Assembly: GCA_015485945.1 (NCBI GenBank)
Contig: WFSM01000176.1
Span: 1-9,492 of the forward strand
Direction: 5' to 3'
Length of the DNA: 9,492 bases
Source: Candidatus Bipolaricaulota bacterium
GTDB taxonomy: Bacteria > Bipolaricaulota > Bipolaricaulia > UBA7950 > UBA9294
Under the pieces are notes generated by a model, which had not been told where the DNA came from, did not search any database, and worked only from the letters and a program-made list of their open reading frames with translations. Positions 7,385 through 9,492 of the stretch are shown here, piece after piece. Every line of letters begins with the position of its first letter. Position 1 is the stretch's first letter. Both the position numbers and the translations under genes were made by a program.

Positions 7385-7675
7385 CTACTCTGGCGTCCGC
7401 GCGACGACCTGGTAGCGGAGCAGGTCTTCGTCAATGTTCAGGCGCTCCTCGACCGCAGCCACCGCCTGGGGCGGCAACCGGAAATTGGTGAGGCCGTAAT
7501 AGCCTTCGTTGTAGTGCTTGATCTCATACGCCAATATCCGCTTTCCCCAGTCGTCGTTGGTCTCGATCTCTCCGTTATGTTCAGCAATCAAATTATGAAT
7601 ACGGGCAACCTTCGCCGCCCGATCTTCATCGGAGAGATCGGGTTTTATAACGTAAACAATTTCGTATTCTTTCAC
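7385..7675 (-). CDS. rpsF: 30S ribosomal protein S6
   Basis: This 96-residue protein has the S6 ferredoxin-like pattern: KEYEIVYVIKPDLSDED at the N-terminus, WGKRILAYEIKHYNEGYYGLTNF in the middle (about 43-65), and ERLNIDEDLLRYQVV near the end. It pairs with S18, encoded two genes downstream, on the 30S platform. The start is GTG at 7675, with GAGGTG 5 nt before it. It is the first gene of a tightly packed minus-strand operon, and a promoter with a 17-nt spacer ends 32 nt upstream of the start codon. The predicted leader is only about 25 nt, which leaves no obvious room for the S6:S18-binding autoregulatory leader known from other bacteria. Confidence 0.96.
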   Translation of the reverse strand: MKEYEIVYVIKPDLSDEDRAAKVARIHNLIAEHNGEIETNDDWGKRILAYEIKHYNEGYYGLTNFRLPPQAVAAVEERLNIDEDLLRYQVVARTPE

Positions 7676-7707
7676 ACTTGCACCTCACTATCGTTGTCCG
7701 ACGCATA

Positions 7708-7736
7708 ACTTTAACCGGGAACGGCTGGGAAGTCAA
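7708..7736 (-). promoter_or_regulatory. Sigma70-type promoter of the rpsF-ssb-rpsR operon
   Basis: On the minus strand, TTGACT (plus positions 7731-7736) and TAAAGT (7708-7713) are separated by exactly 17 nt. The -35 matches consensus at 5 of 6 positions and the -10 at 4 of 6. The expected start is near 7701, giving a leader of about 25 nt before the GTG of rpsF. It is the best candidate for driving the seven-gene operon. Confidence 0.7.
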
Positions 7737-7821
7737 ATTAGCGCAAATCCCCATCTCAACGGTGAAACCTCCAGGCGAGTGGACGGCTGTTTTCTCCCTT
7801 CCGCGCTGGAATGCCCTTCTC

Positions 7822-7834
7822 CTCTTGACAAGAG
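7822..7834. promoter_or_regulatory. 13-nt perfect palindrome on the -35 box (possible operator)
   Basis: CTCTTG-A-CAAGAG is a perfect inverted repeat with one central base. It includes the whole -35 hexamer of the HU promoter. A repressor bound here would block polymerase. Partial symmetry is intrinsic to TTGACAA, so chance extension is possible. Confidence 0.35.
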
Positions 7835-7853
7835 CGCCTTCTGTAACTATAAT
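7825..7853 (+). promoter_or_regulatory. Consensus sigma70 promoter of the HU gene
   Basis: TTGACA (7825-7830) and TATAAT (7848-7853) are both perfect consensus hexamers with the ideal 17-nt spacer. The start would fall near 7860, about 28 nt before the HU start codon. So perfect a promoter suggests high constitutive output, as suits an abundant nucleoid protein. Confidence 0.88.
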
Positions 7854-7855
7854 GG

Positions 7856-7867
7856 AGAAAATTTTCT
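7856..7867. promoter_or_regulatory. 12-nt perfect palindrome around the predicted HU transcription start
   Basis: AGAAAATTTTCT is a perfect AT-rich palindrome centred between 7861 and 7862, covering the likely +1. It could bind a regulator, or be a bendable A-tract site recognised by HU itself (autoregulation). It may also be only AT-rich initiation sequence. Confidence 0.3.
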
Positions 7868-7887
7868 GGAAGAAAGGGGGTGACAGG

Positions 7888-8211
7888 GTGAACAAAGGAG
7901 AGTTCGTAGACAAGCTGGCAGCTAAGACCGGGCTCACAAAGAAGGACGCGCGCAAGGCGCTCGACACGATGATCGACCTGATCACTAGTGCGCTGGCATC
8001 CAATGAGGAGGTGCTCCTAACCGGGTTCGGCAAGTTTGAGGCGCGGGCGCGTAAGGAGTCCAAGCGGATCAATCCTCAGACCCAAAAGCGAATAACTGTC
8101 CCGAAGAAAGTTGTGCCGGCCTTTAAGCCAGGGAAAAACCTGAAGGATATTGTTGCTAAGAAGCTGAAGGCCGTCAAGGTCGGGTCTGAGCTTAGAGTTA
8201 AAAAGGGGTAA
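7888..8211 (+). CDS. hup: HU-family histone-like DNA-binding protein
   Basis: This 107-residue protein begins at the GTG at 7888, preceded by an AGGGGGTGA ribosome binding site (7875-7883). It carries the full HU/IHF pattern: NKGEFVDKLAAKTGLTKKDARKAL (2-25), LLTGFGKFEARAR (43-55), INPQTQ (61-66, the DNA-intercalating proline arm) and VPAFKPGKNLKDIV (76-89). It bends and compacts DNA as a dimer and can act in replication, recombination and repair. Typical HU ends at about 90 residues. This one has a further tail of about 15 residues that is basic (KKLKAVKVGSELRVKKG), which may add DNA contacts. The reading frame continues upstream, but that part lies within the promoter and lacks HU similarity. 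The gene stands alone, with its own strong promoter, divergent from the rpsF operon. HU versus an IHF-like paralogue cannot be settled here. Confidence 0.95.
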   Translation: MNKGEFVDKLAAKTGLTKKDARKALDTMIDLITSALASNEEVLLTGFGKFEARARKESKRINPQTQKRITVPKKVVPAFKPGKNLKDIVAKKLKAVKVGSELRVKKG

Positions 8212-8225
8212 GACGGCCCGGACCA

Positions 8226-8339
8226 CCGTATTGACCTGCCGTTTGGGAAGATCGGTGGACTGTGGAAGGCGATTACGCCTTCAAAAACGGCAGCCCGTAT
8301 TACCGTCGCATGGGGTGAAGTGTGCGGTGGTAGTGTGGA
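8226..8339 (+). repeat. Two diverged tandem copies of a ~45-nt sequence in the leader region
   Basis: Copy 1 (8226-8266) and copy 2 (8295-8339) share, in the same order, CCGTATT, ACC, a G-run then AAG, CGGTGG and TGTGGA. The offsets are 69 to 73 nt. Between them is a small perfect hairpin, GAAGGCG-ATTA-CGCCTTC (8265-8282). Copy 2 can fold as a 10-bp RNA stem with two G-U pairs (8301-8310 with 8323-8332). Copy 1 can form a shorter related stem (8236-8241 with 8253-8258). Matching order plus matching folding suggests a duplicated RNA element. The identity is only partial. Confidence 0.5.
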
Positions 8340-8353
8340 GCTGTCGTTTTTTT
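8236..8353 (+). promoter_or_regulatory. Attenuator-like leader with mutually exclusive stems and a T7 tract
   Basis: Segment 1 (CTGCCGTTT, 8236-8244) pairs perfectly over 9 bp with segment 2 (AAACGGCAG, 8285-8293). Segment 2, extended to 8283-8294, can instead pair over 12 bp (one G-U) with segment 3 (8340-8351), which runs into the T7 tract at 8347-8353. Segments 1 and 3 are near-copies (CTGCCGTTT against CTGTCGTTT), so they compete for segment 2. This is the geometry of an attenuator or riboswitch expression platform. It might also serve as a two-way terminator for HU, since its stem has an A-tract and a T-tract. No known riboswitch signature is recognised. Confidence 0.5.
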
Positions 8354-8384
8354 GTTGGCAGGCTGTGACGTTGGTACCGCCTCC

Positions 8385-8413
8385 TCGACGTTGAGGCTGG
8401 AGTCGGGTAGGAT
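8385..8413 (+). promoter_or_regulatory. Weak candidate promoter for the acetyl-CoA synthetase gene
   Basis: TCGACG (8385-8390) and TAGGAT (8408-8413) are 17 nt apart, each 4 of 6 to consensus. The -35 lies inside an imperfect palindrome CCTCGACGTTGAGG (8383-8396), and GACGTTG also occurs 20 bp upstream (8367-8373). The start would be near 8420. Without it, the gene would depend on read-through from HU past the structured leader. Confidence 0.35.
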
Positions 8414-8453
8414 TTCGCCCGTCATCCTTTTGTCAACCAGGAGATGTATCACG

Positions 8454-9492
8454 ATGAAACGCATTGACACATTGCTTGCCCCACGGGCGGTTGCGGTCGT
8501 CGGTGCCAGTCCTCGGCCCGGTGTCGTCGGCGGGGAAATCTTTCGCAACATCATTCATGGTGGCTACCGCGGCGCTGTCTACCCGGTGAATCCAAAACAC
8601 AATCAAATCGAGGTGATCCAGTGTTTCCCGACCGTGACGGATATTCCCGGGCCAGTTGATCTCGCCGTCATCGCCGTCAAGCGCGATTTAGTTCTGAACG
8701 TTGTTCGTGATTGCGGCGCTGCTCATGTGCCAAATCTGGTGGTAATAACCGCCGGATTCAAGGAAAGCGGCGAAGAGGGAGCCCAACTCGAGGACGCATT
8801 GCGTGCGGAAGCGGCGCGGTTCGGGATCGATCTTGTCGGTCCCAACTGTATGGGAATCATCAACAGTACTCCTGAGGTGGCGCTCAACGCTTCGTTTTCA
8901 CGGTGGTACCCAAAACCAGGTCCAATTGCGTTTATCTCCCAGAGCGGCTCGCTCGGGGAGACGTTTCTTGAGTTCTTCGATCGTATGGGGCTCGGGGTGT
9001 CGCTGTTTGTTAATTTGGGCAACCGCGCCGGGTTGACGGAAAACGATCTCCTCGCTGGATTGGCCGATGATCCCTGCATTACCACCATTCTTCTTTATCT
9101 GGAGAGCTTCGCCGATCCGCATGAATTGCGCAAGATCGCGGCCCGTATTGGCGGCACAAAGCACCTGCTCGCACTGAAGGCAGGGCGTACCCAGGCGGGA
9201 GCAGCGGCGGCAGCGTCCCACACGGGCGCATTGGCCACGCCGGACGCGATTGTGGACGCGTTTCTACGTCAGAGTGGAATTATACGTGTGTTCTCGATTG
9301 AGGAGGCGCTTGTGGCGTTGCGGGCGTTTAGTCATCCCCGGATTCCCCGCGGCCGCCGGGTAGCGATCCTCACCAACGCCGGTGGGGCAGGCATCATCGC
9401 TACCGATGCGTGTGAGCGAACGGGATTGGACGTGCCCCGGTTTTCCACTGCTACGCAGGCGAAGCTCGCGGAGTTCCTCCCACCGGAGGCGA
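8454..9492 (+). CDS. acdA: CoA-binding / succinyl-CoA ligase-like protein, probable ADP-forming acetyl-CoA synthetase alpha part; 3' end outside the window
   Basis: 346 residues are visible from the ATG at 8454, with an AGGAG ribosome binding site at 8439-8443. The CoA-binding Rossmann domain begins with RAVAVVGASPRPG (11-23) and includes VYPVNP (42-47). The ligase-CoA domain shows GPNCMGIIN (129-137), ISQSGSLGE (161-169) and the VNLGNRAG loop (186-193). SHTGALA (255-261) carries the histidine (H256) that is phosphorylated in this family. The known reaction of the family is acyl-CoA + ADP + Pi to acid + CoA + ATP, used by fermenters to make ATP while excreting acetate. The window ends before it can be seen whether the beta (ATP-grasp) part is fused, as in ~700-residue forms, or separate. 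A Pat-like acyltransferase fusion also remains possible. The gene follows a 242-nt structured leader and reads away from the ribosomal operon. Confidence 0.88.
   Translation, partial: MKRIDTLLAPRAVAVVGASPRPGVVGGEIFRNIIHGGYRGAVYPVNPKHNQIEVIQCFPTVTDIPGPVDLAVIAVKRDLVLNVVRDCGAAHVPNLVVITAGFKESGEEGAQLEDALRAEAARFGIDLVGPNCMGIINSTPEVALNASFSRWYPKPGPIAFISQSGSLGETFLEFFDRMGLGVSLFVNLGNRAGLTENDLLAGLADDPCITTILLYLESFADPHELRKIAARIGGTKHLLALKAGRTQAGAAAAASHTGALATPDAIVDAFLRQSGIIRVFSIEEALVALRAFSHPRIPRGRRVAILTNAGGAGIIATDACERTGLDVPRFSTATQAKLAEFLPPEA

Larger units (their letters stand above)
7676..7887. other. Divergent intergenic region between rpsF and HU
   Basis: This region holds the two facing-away promoters, their ribosome binding sites and the two palindromes listed separately. 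The stretch between the -35 boxes (7737-7824) has no open frame of interest and no strong hairpin that I can see. The two transcription units could share a regulator. Confidence 0.8.

Noticed and set aside
7384..7434. Upstream start for ssb at 7434 adding 17 residues
   Set aside because: The added residues lie within rpsF and do not resemble SSB. MSASLNKVILIGNL at 7383 is the normal SSB beginning.
7678..7887. HU frame open upstream to 7678
   Set aside because: The extension crosses the consensus promoter and lacks HU similarity. The GTG at 7888 has an RBS and matches the usual HU N-terminus.
8212..8453. A tRNA, SRP RNA, or glycine, THF or ZTP riboswitch in the leader
   Set aside because: I could not match any of their signature loops or a cloverleaf by eye. 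Only the generic structure is reported.
1..9492. CRISPR arrays, insertion sequences, integrases or prophage genes
   Set aside because: There are no regularly spaced direct repeats, transposase-like frames or terminal inverted repeats. Gene content and base composition look uniformly chromosomal.

Overview
The window comes from a bacterium with fairly high GC content (about 60% judged by eye) and densely packed genes. Nothing in it looks phage- or plasmid-derived. The genes recognised are bacterial housekeeping genes (S6, SSB, S18, HU). A zinc-ribbon (C+) S18, an SHMT-GcvT fusion and an ADP-forming acetyl-CoA synthetase-type protein together suggest an anaerobic or thermophilic lineage such as Chloroflexota or a candidate phylum like Bipolaricaulota. 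That placement is inference only and of low confidence.

Left three quarters, minus strand, 7675 down to 1: seven genes are read in one direction with almost no gaps, in the order rpsF, ssb, rpsR, mrfB-like exonuclease, mrfA-like helicase, an unrecognised nucleotidyltransferase-like gene, and a glyA-gcvT fusion that runs off the left edge. Junctions are 1 nt, 3 nt, 30 nt, a 14-nt overlap, a 4-nt overlap (TTGA) and 2 nt. I see no terminator between them. A good sigma70-type promoter (TTGACT-17-TAAAGT) lies directly upstream of rpsF, so the layout is that of one long operon. It joins ribosome assembly, ssDNA binding, an excision-repair helicase/exonuclease pair and one-carbon (glycine/serine/folate) metabolism.

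Middle, 7676-7887: a divergent promoter region. The plus-strand promoter has both consensus hexamers (TTGACA-17-TATAAT) and drives an HU-family DNA-binding protein (7888-8211). Two perfect short palindromes sit on its -35 box and around its probable start site.

Right, 8212-9492: a 242-nt gene-free leader containing two diverged tandem copies of a sequence of about 45 nt and three segments that can pair in two mutually exclusive ways, one of which ends in a T7 run. It resembles an attenuator or riboswitch, or a complex terminator. After it comes the start of a CoA-binding/succinyl-CoA-ligase-like protein, probably the alpha part of ADP-forming acetyl-CoA synthetase, cut by the right edge.

The most interesting items are the three-part SHMT / degenerate GcvT / full GcvT polypeptide, the unrecognised gene between mrfA and it, the structured leader before the acetyl-CoA synthetase gene, and the placement of a mitomycin-type repair pair inside the S6-SSB-S18 operon.
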